From the NCBI RefSeq assembly GCF_949628215.1, contig NC_134280.1, forward strand, positions 50,990,621 to 51,054,620: 64,000 nucleotides of DNA, given 5' to 3'. This stretch comes from Phalacrocorax aristotelis. Taxonomy: Eukaryota; Chordata; Aves; Suliformes; Phalacrocoracidae. The position numbers were made by a program, and so were the translations under genes. Below, piece by piece: positions 12,701 to 22,210 of this stretch. How positions within the stretch are numbered: the first letter of the stretch is position 1; each line of letters starts with the position of its first letter. The notes below the pieces were generated by a model. The model was not told where the DNA came from and searched no databases. It saw only the letters and a program-made list of their open reading frames with translations.

Positions 12701-15700
12701 TTGCAGCCACTTCCTGAGGCTGGGGTGGACCTGATAACCCCTGGGTGTGACCTGCTGGGTCCTTGTCCCTGCTCAGTGATGGGCATCTCCTCCTGTGGTT
12801 TGTGGCAAGTATCTGGGTAGGAGTGGGGAAGAGTGGAAAAGAGTGGAAAGGGGCATTTACTGTCCCCAGGTGATTCTCTGGGAACTGCTGCAGGGCAAAA
12901 GTGTGAACGAAGCACCCTCTGAAGCTGAGCCAGTGGTGTGTCCCATCCTTGGTGACCTCCTTGGTCCTTTACTTCACAGGCTAAAAGATACCGCTGGATG
13001 TGCTTTTGGCAGGTGTGTGCTTTCTCTCTTTCAGATCTTAAACTTAGTTGCTGTCAACTGCACCGATCACCGTGATATCAAAAAGCTCGAGGCTACTATT
13101 CTAGAGCATGTGAAGAATGAGGAGCTCTTCCCTGAGGTCATCCGAGTGCTGCCGCCTGTCTACAGGCAGGTGGAAGCTGCCATCGTAGATATTGCACAGA
13201 GTGAGGAGGTGGCAGACCATGGTGAGTGGTCCATCAGCCCCGCTGCCTTCCTGGGAGGACCTACTGTCCTGCAGCTGAGACAGGCTCTCCAGTGCTTGCT
13301 GTGCCTTCGTGTGGTGGTGGGGTCGCTGCTGAACACCTCACAGCATTACTGCTGGAGCATTAATTGCTGCTACCAAACTCTGTCATTATGAGCCTCTGCC
13401 CCCATGGCAGGTGCCTAGGGAAAAGCATAAAAAAAGGCAAGGGTGTCCTCACCAGGAGGCTTTCCCAGAATCTACCAACCTGTGCTTGGAGGTACCCTGA
13501 GCTGGCCACATTATCTGGTTTGTTTCTTTCCAGTAACATTGGTCTTTCTCCCCTTTGCCTTGTATAAGCAATTAAAAGATCTTGCAGGAAGGGTCTTCAC
13601 AGCTTTAATGCTTCTGTGTTGTTTCCAAACCTATGTCCTGCTAACTTTATTTAATGGTCCCTACACCTCCCTAGCCCCCTCTCCATGTCTCCTGTGACTT
13701 AGCAGGACTAGCAGGCAGCCCTGGCTCCTCGTTTACATACCTAGAGCAGGTATGAACAGCACCAGCATCCAGTGTCATCTCTGGCCCCCCCCCCCCCATG
13801 CCTCTGTAGGATTAGAAGATGAGGAGCAAATGCTTCTCTTTTGTGAGATAAGCCAGGTTTTGTTGCCTGTCTTGCTGCATGACTAAATGACAGTCTGAGG
13901 TGGAACTGGCAATCTGAGGTTTTCTGGGTGGAAACAAACCTGCTCTCTCTATCAATGAAAAAAAACCAGTATTAGCCTCATTTTTCAGATGCTCCATTGA
14001 GGTCCTGGCAGGCTGTTGGCACCGCTGAAGCAAGGCAAGACCATGGGAGCTGCAGGGTGGCAGTGGGGCAGCTAAGAATGGGCAAAGCATTTTGGGCCAC
14101 AGCCACCAAGCATCACCCTGGTCACAGGGACTGTATGGGTGATATTGGGTGCTGCTGGTATTTGTTGGCTGTGTAAAGCATCTGCCTTGGAACGCTGGTG
14201 TCCAAGAGATGTATGCTGAGCTCCCAAGTCTACCCCTAGGCATGATGGACCTTCAGTACCTGCTCAGCAAACTCTCCCAGTGGGAGCACCTGGCCAACCT
14301 GGACAGAGAACTTCTCCAGGACATCTTGCGGTACCTCCACCGTATTGGGCTTGTCGTGTGGTACGAGGAAATCAAGCACCTGGAAAGCACTGTTTTTCTC
14401 CAGCCTACCTTCCTAATAACTATGTTCAGGGTGAGCATGAGGATCAGGACCATCTTCTCTGCAGGGCCCAAGGTCTTCAGCTTTGCTGGACTCCTCTCAT
14501 TGCTGCCTCTTCTGCTCTTCCCACCCAGCTCCTTGTGAGGTACCAGCTAGTCCAGCAGCTCGAGAGCATCTCTTTGGACACACTGATTGGAGAACATGCC
14601 ACCCTCAGAGACAGGTCCAACTGGGTGTGGACCTTCAAGTCAAAGGCAATGCTGTGCCACCGGGCTGTGCGTGCCTTGGTGAAGCACCAGCTCTTTTCAG
14701 AGGGGCTGCGGGATGTCTTTGAGGAAATCATGGGGGACATGCCCCACAGAGGGAGAGGGAAGCTCTTCAGCCTCCTGGAGCACTTTGAGCTCTGCCTGGA
14801 GGTGAGGCATGCTGAAGTGCTCAACCCACAGGCCAGTGAGTTTGTGCCTGGGAAGCCATGGGAGACAACACGGGGCCAAGGCGAGTCCTGGTACTTGTTC
14901 CCAACCTATCTGAACCAGACGGAAGAGGTCTCTGAGGTGTGGGGAGGAGATCACCACGAGGACCTCCACATCCGTGCCTACTTCTCACCTGAAATACCTG
15001 AGGGTTTTTTCCAGAGGTAAGCAGTTGGTTCCAGCCCTCGATGAGGTTGTGCGGTTCAGGGTTTGCTCAGCACAAGGCCAGCATGACTGTCAGCAAGCCC
15101 TTGGCCGTTGAGACCATATCAGCTGAGGCATGAGGCTGGGACTCAGGAGACCAGGGTGGCTTCTCAACTCCACCACAAATGTGGAGCCCTGGATGAACCA
15201 TTTCAATGTTTACTCCCTGGATGTGAGCAAGACCTACGCTCCCCCTGGTTCACTTTTCATCTAGGGTGGGTTTTGGCTAGTCTGTGCCCATCCAGGCAGT
15301 CAGAGGTCTCCCAGTCCCACCTGAGGATGGTTCAGTTTCTACGGGTGCTGGGACTGTTCCAGTTTCTGGAAGCTCTCCTTTCCTGTTGGGGGGTCTTGAC
15401 ATGTGTCCAGAGTTTTATTTGATGGCCAGCTCTAGAAGCAGCTCTTGGCTTAAGAGGCTGCTCCTACTGCTTGAGATTTCAGTAGGGCAGGGTCCTCATT
15501 TGGTGTCTGCCTCTGTTTTTACTGAAATTGGATTAATATTTTTCAAGTCCACCTGGTGCCACACTTTCTCCCAGTGTTAGAGATAAGTGGGGAGGAGGGT
15601 GGTAAAAGCCATGGGCAATCTCCTTGCAGGTTCCTGGTAAAAGCTTGCTCCTTCTACTCCACATACTGGGTGGCCAAGGCTACCTGCTTGCTCATATGCA

Positions 15701-17450
15701 ATGGCAAACCTCTGCTGATCAAAGAGAATAACGAGAGGGCCTACAGCTACCTGGAGCTCCGGTGCAGAAAGCCAGCAGGAAGGACAGGTAAGGATCCCTG
15801 ATCCTTATTTCATGACTCCCAACCCGAGGTCTCTCCTTACTCCACCCCACCCACCTCCACCCCTCTGGGCAGAGACTCAGAAGCTTCTGCCACATGTTCT
15901 AGTCTGGCCAGGGTCCACCAGCTGTTCAATTAAAGATTCCCCCTTTCTCCATGCAACATGGTCAGAATTCCTTTCACGATATCACATGAAAGTGGAAAGT
16001 CAAGTTCTCAGACTTCTTATGGAGCAAATGGGTCACCCTTCCCCTTAAGGTTCCAGCAGAGTATAGGCTCAGAGTGGGTCTTCAAGTGACAAGCAAAAGG
16101 GCCATCCAAGCTGGGGAGGTATTCCAACATATCTTAAATTCCCTCTGAAGGCTGATGGGCTTTGGTTAACTTGAGAAACAGAGCTGGGCCAACCATTCTG
16201 GCTGTGGCCTGGTGGGCTAGAAGCAATGCGTGCAGCATCTCTGGGGCTGCTGTAGCTGGGTGGCTATGAATAAGCAAGTTGTTCTCCTTTTTTCCTGGAA
16301 GGTTTCCAGGTTGCCTGGGACTTCCTCATGGCAGTTGTGTTCATCGTTCAGAAGCTCGCCGAGGAGTGGCCGGGGCTGCACGTGTGTGTGAAAACTCCTT
16401 GCCGAACAACCGGCTGTCCCGCAGAGTTCATCTGGCCAGACATGGAGGGCACAAATGCCATGTACGTACGTGCTGCACCTCTCCAAGCCAAGGGCTGGAG
16501 CCCAGTGGTTGCTACGGCAATGCTGGTGGGGCTGTCAGCTTCTAAAAGCCATGTAAAGTTAGTTACAGAACTTGCCAGGCACTATGTTGCCCTTCTGACC
16601 ATAGCAGCCTGTGTCCCACGTGGTGTTAGCATTTACTTGTGTGGGAAATTTAAGCGTGGACAGAAAGGTGAAAAAGTTGAGGCTCTGGGGCTCAGGCACA
16701 TCACGTCCACTCTGGCCAGGTGCCCACACGTCCCCAGTTTCATGAAGAGCTGAAGGTGCTCAGGCACCTGGGAAAGCAGCAGCTGTCCCACCAACAGCAG
16801 GACCTCAAGTCAGGGTAGAAAGAGGGACCCTCTTTCATCACCTTGGCATCATCTTCCATGGGAAGTGCTGAGGGCAGCTCCTGCGCTGCCTTCTTCTTGG
16901 GGCTTTTTCCTCCACAGGACAAAGGAAAACGTTAAAACCTGTGGAACGTGCGGGCACCGCTTTGGCACAGAGCTGCTCCTGCCCAAAGGTGAGCCCAATG
17001 GTCCTGGGTTCACGTCACAACAGTGCTTGGGGGGAGGAGGGCTGAGGGTTTCAGGGCACTGAGGTGCTGACAATGTCCCCCCAACCCTGCAGTGCCCAGG
17101 CAGCTGGAGGAGCCCCTGGTGCAGCCCTCTGCTCACTGCTACATGACACACTATGGGACCATGACCTTAAGGCCCAGCAGCATCCATGCCAATCAGCAGG
17201 TAAGGAGGCTGCCACCTCCCCTTGCCCAGGGTCCAACACTGACGGCCAGGCTCATCCTCTCCACTCACCCCTGAGAAATCAGGGGGTGCAGTTGCTTCCA
17301 GCCCAGGGAGGGAACACCCCATCTCTGGGCACTGCTCTGGTTGCCACCCTCCTCCCTGAAATACTACCATCTCTGCACCTCAGAGCTGAGGTCTGGGTGC
17401 TTCGTGCTGTAGTTACTGCCTTATTTTTCCAGAACACCTCAAGTGAGTAA
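9783..17450 (+). CDS. MFHAS1-like ROCO protein (LRR-Roc-COR, no kinase)
   Basis: I assembled 11 coding exons with consistent phases: 9783-9801, 10808-11687, 12300-12591, 13035-13221, 14240-14430, 14529-15016, 15630-15787, 16302-16461, 16918-16988, 17093-17199 and 17433-17450 (2571 nt, 856 residues). The start ATG at 9783 has an in-frame upstream TAG about 21 bases before it. Residues ~17-200 form about eight leucine-rich repeats. A Ras-like Roc domain follows: P-loop GASLAGKS (225-232), switch II DFAGQ (271-275) and THVD (333-336) as the G4 motif. The COR-like region follows. The C-terminus has paired cysteines C772/C777 and C800/C803. The architecture matches MFHAS1 (MASL1), which in mammals modulates Toll-like receptor and NF-kB signalling. 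Unlike human MFHAS1, whose coding sequence is nearly all in one exon, this gene is split many times, so it is a paralogue or a separate ROCO lineage. The third donor (after 12591) and the tiny last exon are the weakest calls. Confidence 0.85.
13785..13797 (+). repeat. Poly-C tract
   Basis: A run of 13 C in the fourth intron of the ROCO gene. It is low-complexity and may be an assembly-sensitive site. Confidence 0.9.
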
Positions 17451-17568
17451 CTCTGGGCCAGCGGCGAGGCGCTCGCTGAAGAAACAAGTATTATTTTTGT
17501 TTAGCCAAAGCCAAGCTCTCCTCAACATGCTTTGCTTTCAACTCATGTTTGCATCCTTAAGGCATGGA

Positions 17569-17574
17569 AATAAA
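17569..17574 (+). terminator. Poly(A) signal of the ROCO gene (AATAAA)
   Basis: A canonical hexamer 119 bases after the ROCO stop codon, on the coding strand. A second AATAAA further downstream, near 17836, is an alternative. Confidence 0.6.
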
Positions 17575-17797
17575 TGCATCCCTTCATGCATGGGGAAGTC
17601 ACCTCATTTACACAAATATAAGGGGGAGAAGGTGCTGACAAGCACTCTGGCATGAGCCCTGTGCCCGCAGAAGCTTTGCTGGGACAAGGCTGGCCACAGA
17701 CCCCCATGGTTTTGGGGGACAGGGGGAGGTGAAGGTCTCAGGCTGATAGTGGGGCAGGTATCTGGGCAACAACAGCAAGCTGGAAGCACCTTTCCAT

Positions 17798-17814
17798 ACA
17801 TATATATATATATT
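17798..17814. repeat. Short TA microsatellite
   Basis: An alternating T/A run between the converging 3' ends of the ROCO gene and IRF7. Confidence 0.85.
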
Positions 17815-17992
17815 TAAGCTTAAAAAACTTAAGAAAATAAATCTGTAAATGATCACACTCCACAAAGATACACGTTAGCAGGTGACAGAGGCAGGAAAAC
17901 AACAGTTCAGCTCCGGGACCGGCCGGTGAAGCTGTCCTTGGGATGGGGGGAATGGAGGAGGAAGGATCCGTGGGGAGTGGCATGGGTGGGGG

Positions 17993-20900
17993 TCAGTCTA
18001 TCTGCATGTTACACTGCTCGATGAGCTCGAAGAGGCTGAAGGAGTCGGAGAGCTGCAGGCTGACGGTGCCACTGTCAAGGGAGGAGGCTCCCTCCCGCAG
18101 CACCTGCTCATACCAATACTCGCAGAACTTGGGTACCAGCTGCAGCAGCAAACCATCAGGGTTATGGGAAGGGCTAGGGGAAGCTGACTGATGTGGCTGC
18201 AATGCCCTGCATGGCCCCGTCCTCCTGGAGCAGAGGAAGGAGGGGTGCAGGGCACTTCCCCCCAGCCCCTGAGGGTCCCCATCCCTGGGCAGCTGCCTCC
18301 CACTCCATCCTGCCCAGCCCCTAAGGGTCCCCTGACCCAGGCAGCTGCCCCCCGTCTAGGGTGGCCCTCCCTGGACTCATGGCCACTGAGGTTTCCCTCC
18401 CAGCCGCATGCCCCTGGTATTTTCCCTACTCCCCAAGAGTTCCCCTCCCTGGGCACCTAGCCCTGCTCCCATCCCTGAAGGTCCCAGTGCCTGCATCCCC
18501 ACTGGTCTCCAAGGGTCCCCTTCCCCTGTCACTCAGTTCCCCCATCTTGCCCAGCCCCCAAGGTATCCCTTCCTCGGGTACCCAGATCCCCATCTGCTCC
18601 AGACCCTGAGGGTCTCCCTCCTCGGGCTCTCAAACCCCCAACTCCACTGGATGCCGAGGGTCTCCCTTCTTGCGCACCCAGACACTCATCTCCCCTGACC
18701 TCTGAGGGTCTCCCTCCCCAGAACGTGATGAGCCCTTATCTCCCCTGTACCCCAAGGGTGCCCCTCCCCAGGCACCCTGGCTGATGAGAGTCCCCCTCCT
18801 TGGGCACCCAGCCCACACTTCCCCCCAGCCCCTGAGGGTCCCCCTTCTTGGGCACCCAGACCGCAGTTGTCCCCCTCCTCAGGCACCCAGAGCCCCATCT
18901 CCCACAGACTTCCAGGGTCCCCCTCCTCAGGCGCCCAGACCCCCACTATCCCCTGGTCCCCAAGAGTCTCTCCCTCCCTGGACAGTAGTGGGGCAGTGGT
19001 GGGTGTTGGCCCCCGCACCTTGACCAGGATGAGCTTAGAGTCCTTGGGCTTGGCCTTGGAGAAGGACTGCCCGAAGCAGAGGTAGATGGTGAAGTCAGGG
19101 GACCGCTGCCTTTGGCCATTGCGGAAGTCCCTCAGCTCTGCGAGGGGAGACAGGGCTTAGTTTTGGGGTGAGCCTGGGGGGGACACAGAGGGGCTGGGAG
19201 GGTTCAGATGCTTGTGACATCCTGGAGCTGGCTTCCATGAGCCCCAAAACCAGGATGGGGGTGGAGGAAACGGGGGACAAGACACCCCTGCCTACCTGTG
19301 CAAAACTCACTGAAGTCAAAGATGGGGGTTTCCTGGTCCCGGCAGAGCGGGTCGGGTGGTGGGTGCCCGACACCCTCGAGCTGCTGGGACAGGGCCCAGA
19401 AGACCTTGCACTTCTTCAGGCGGGTGGCAAAGAGCTTACCAGTGCGTTGCTCCAGCTGCAGCCCTGCGCTGCCCAGCAGCTCCTCGGTGAAGCGTCGCTG
19501 CTTGCTATCGGCCAGCTCGGCGGGGCTGGGGAAGCGCACCAGGCGCCCAGGGCGCAGGGCCACCGCCGGGTCTGAGGGCTGGTATGCCAACAGGCACTGG
19601 CTGCCCCTCACCTCCTCCTGGTGGAAGAGCTTCCCTCGGTAGTAGATGCTGATGTCCAGGATGCGGATGAGGGCATCTGCACCAGACAGTGATCAGCAGC
19701 AGCATCTGCCAAACCCAAACACTCCCCCTCCTCAAAACACTCCCCCCCCCCAGCGTTAATGACTATTAATAACCATATATGCTATTTTTATTACTAACTA
19801 TAATAATTATTTATAGCTACTCATAATTAACCCCTTTACCTGTGTTATCCTCTGGTGGTGGTGGTGCAGGGCTGGCAGTGGAGGCGAAAAGCATTGCCTC
19901 CCCTGGGGATGTCATGGGGACTGTGACCTCCGGCGGATGGCATGGCAGTGCCATGGCCCCTGAGGCAGGAGGCAGGCAGCGTCAGCATGAAAATTTATGG
20001 TGCAGTGAGGTGGGGTTGCTTTGGCATGGGGTGCACGTGGCAGCACCCCACCTCTTCCCACCCTGCCCCGTTATGGCGTTCCCATGCCCAGGACTGGATC
20101 CTGCCCCACAGCACCCACCTTGCTCCTCCAGCAGCATGGAGTCCGGGGACCTGTAGGTGCCCAAGGCGGGCTGCTCCGCCGTGGGCACCCATTGCTGATA
20201 TGCCACTGAGGGGAGGCAGTTGCTTTGGCTGGGGTCTGGGTGAGGCTGGAGCAGGGTGGCCTGGTGGGGAGCATCCTCTGCAGAGAAATCACCAGTGGGA
20301 TGGGGGTAGAGGTCATCCACCCATGGTGCCATCCACCCTGCAACCTGCAAGCAGGGCCAGCTCACCTGCAGGCGCCCAGGATGGGGTCGGGGAGCCAAGG
20401 TTGCGGGAAGAGATGTCACACTGCTGCAGCACCCACTGCAGCATCTCCAGGCCCTCCAGCATCGGGGGCTGAGCGGGGTTGGTGCTGCCTGAGGTGGGGC
20501 ACAGTGGTTGGGAAGTCTCACAACCCCAAAACCAGCCACGGCTGAGCCTACCAGGATGCCCCACAAAAAATTGGGGGATCAGCACCTACCTGTGAGGGTG
20601 ATTTCTGGAGCCACATCTTGGGGGTCGAGCTCTGCCTGCAAAGGGAAGTAGAATGGGGTCTTACCACTTTGGACGGGGGGCACCAAGCCTCCCCCGCCCC
20701 ATGTTTTGATCGGGTGCTGGACTCCATCTCAGGAGCACCCCAAGAACATAGAGGTGCAATGTCTGAGCAGCAGCAGCAGGGACATTCCCCCAGAGCCCAC
20801 TGTGCCCGCTCTGGTACCTGTGTCTGCTGATGCAGTGGCTGCTGTTCCACCACAGGGTCAGGGCTGCTGAAATCTCCCTCCTTGCCATGACAGAGGACAT

Positions 20901-22063
20901 CTGGAAGGACAGCAACGTGAGCAGAATGCCCTGAGATAGCCCACCCCACGAACACAGGCCCCCCTATGGGGACAGGCTCACCTGAGGCAATGGCAAAAAC
21001 TTTGTGTGGGTCATCACCAGACTTGGAGCGGTCCTCCAGCAGCACAAACATCCGTGTGCTCCTCAGGGCACAGCGGAAGTTGGTCTTCCACTTGGCCGGG
21101 TCCTCGGGGCACCCCTCATATCGCCCACTCGCCATTGCCCAGGCCTAGGGGGGTGTGCGTGCGTGCACACGCGTGTGTGTGTGGAGGGGGTGAGTGAACA
21201 TGGGGACCTTGGCTCCATAAGCATGGAGGTTTTAGGGATGCCTGGTCTCTACACCCACTCTCCAATTCCCACATCCCACCCACGCTGATGAACCTTGGCT
21301 CACCACCAGTGACCTCCCCCATCCCACCCACCTTGACGACCCCCGGCTCACCACCAGTGACCCCCCCCCCATCCCATCCACCTTGACGACCCCCAGCTCA
21401 CCACCAGTGACCCCCCCACATCCCACCCACCTTGACGACCCCCAGCTCACCACCAGTGACACCCCCCCCATCCCACCCACCTTGACGACCCCCAGCTCAC
21501 CACCAGTGACCCCCCCCATCCCACCCACCTTGACGACCCCCAGCTCACCACCAGTGACACCCCCCCCCCATCCCACCCACCTTGACGACCCCCAGCTCAC
21601 CACCAGTGACCCCCCCCCCATCCCACCCACCTTGACGACTCCCGGCTCACCACCGGTGAACCCCCATCCCACCCACCTTGATGACCCCCAGCTCACCACC
21701 AGTGACCCCCCCCCCCCATCCCACCCACCTTGACGACCCCCGGCTCACCACCAGTGACCCCCCGCACCCCACCCACCTTGAAGATCTCCAGATCGCTGCT
21801 GGTGACATCTTTCCTAGCGTTGTGCTTCCAGGGGACGCGGAAGATGCTGCGGCCCGGGTCAGTCCAGCACAGCCCCTGGTAGCTCCCGCTGCTGATGGCG
21901 TTCACCAGCCAGGGTCCGAACCGCAGCTTCTGGGGCTCCCTGCGGGCGCGGGGCCGTCACCACGCGGACCGGGGCCACCCGGGGACGGCGACCGGGGGTG
22001 GGGGGGGCCCACGGGCCAGAGAGGCCGTGGTGCTGCTTACCCCTCGCCCTGCAGCGCTGCCAT
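17993..22063 (-). CDS. IRF7: Interferon regulatory factor 7
   Basis: Eleven coding exons on the minus strand: 22041-22063, 21777-21939, 20982-21144, 20818-20900, 20590-20635, 20366-20488, 20119-20277, 19840-19959, 19296-19676, 19019-19137 and 17993-18139 (1527 nt, 508 residues, stop TGA at 17993-17995). All junctions are GT-AG and in phase. Residues ~8-116 are the IRF DNA-binding domain with its five tryptophans (FGPW, GLCW, RVPW, AWAM, KWKT). Exons 4-8 encode a proline- and glutamine-rich linker with activation and autoinhibitory roles in this family. Exons 9-11 hold the IRF-association domain (from about 295) and a C-terminal serine cluster (EGASSLDSGTVSLQLSDSFS) of the kind phosphorylated by TBK1/IKK-epsilon. 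IRF7 turns on type I interferon genes after nucleic-acid sensing. Birds lack a separate IRF3, so this gene covers both roles (established knowledge). Introns are 81-182 bases except introns 2 and 10, which hold minisatellites. Confidence 0.97.
18237..18985. repeat. Degenerate minisatellite in IRF7 intron 10
   Basis: Tandem imperfect units of roughly 55-60 bases repeat a core like CCTGAGGGTCCCCCTCC followed by TGGGCACCCAG, about a dozen times. The array fills most of the 879-base intron 10. The IRF7 coding strand is G-rich here. No coding potential beyond the repeat is seen. Confidence 0.8.
19742..19835 (-). other. AT-rich island with poly(A) signal in IRF7 intron 8
   Basis: A stretch of about 75 bases is almost pure A/T inside an otherwise GC-rich gene. 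On the IRF7 strand it contains AATAAA (plus coordinates 19787-19792), followed downstream by a G-run and GT-rich sequence, the layout of a cleavage and polyadenylation site. Whether it is used is unknown. Confidence 0.5.
21267..21776. repeat. Minisatellite in IRF7 intron 2, unit 46-52 bases
   Basis: About ten tandem units run from roughly 21267 up to the exon 2 boundary. Each has CCCACCCACCTTGACGACC, then CAGCTCACCACCAGTGAC and a C-run of variable length that accounts for the length differences. On the IRF7 strand every intact unit contains GTCAAG followed by GTGGGT, nearly the same as the true exon 2 donor TTCAAG/GTGGGT at 21777/21776. The long open frames across it on both strands are repeat translations and not genes. 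Confidence 0.92.
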
Positions 22064-22139
22064 GGTGCCGTGGGGTGCGCGGCGGGGCCCGGCACGGGTG
22101 GGTGACCTCGACTCGGGGCGCCGCTGCCACCCGCCCGCC

Positions 22140-22147
22140 CCTTTTAT
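22140..22147 (-). promoter_or_regulatory. TATA-like element of IRF7 (ATAAAAGG)
   Basis: Minus-strand ATAAAAGG lies about 80 bases upstream of the IRF7 start codon, which would place transcription start near 22110 and give a 5' UTR of about 50 bases. Confidence 0.5.
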
Positions 22148-22169
22148 CCGCCCCCCGCTACCCGCGCCC

Positions 22170-22184
22170 AGTTTCCTGGAAACT
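22170..22184. promoter_or_regulatory. GAS-type STAT site in IRF7 promoter
   Basis: AGTTTCCTGGAAACT is a palindrome around one central base and contains TTCCTGGAA, a TTCN3GAA gamma-activated sequence for STAT factors. It lies between the TATA-like box and the ISRE. Confidence 0.55.
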
Positions 22185-22190
22185 ACGTCA
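22184..22190. promoter_or_regulatory. CRE/ATF-like site in IRF7 promoter
   Basis: TACGTCA on the plus strand (TGACGTA on the IRF7 strand) abuts the GAS palindrome. It resembles an ATF/CREB half-palindrome. Evidence is motif and position only. Confidence 0.4.
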
Positions 22191-22197
22191 CCATTCC

Positions 22198-22210
22198 GAA
22201 AGTGAAAGTG
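22198..22210. promoter_or_regulatory. ISRE / IRF-binding element in IRF7 promoter
   Basis: GAAAGTGAAAGTG fits the GAAANNGAAAN IRF-binding consensus and resembles the IRF elements of the interferon-beta enhancer. About 135 bases upstream of the IRF7 ATG, it would make IRF7 interferon-inducible and self-activating, as in other vertebrates (inference from motif and known biology). Confidence 0.65.

Noticed and set aside
21232-21699. 155-codon glycine-rich open frame on the minus strand
   Set aside because: It is the translation of the IRF7 intron 2 minisatellite and changes frame relative to exon 2 after the first units.
21383-21733. Proline/threonine repeat open frame on the plus strand
   Set aside because: Same minisatellite read on the opposite strand; no start context or domain.
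21267-21776. CRISPR-like spaced repeats
   Set aside because: Units are contiguous with no unique spacers, in a vertebrate intron.
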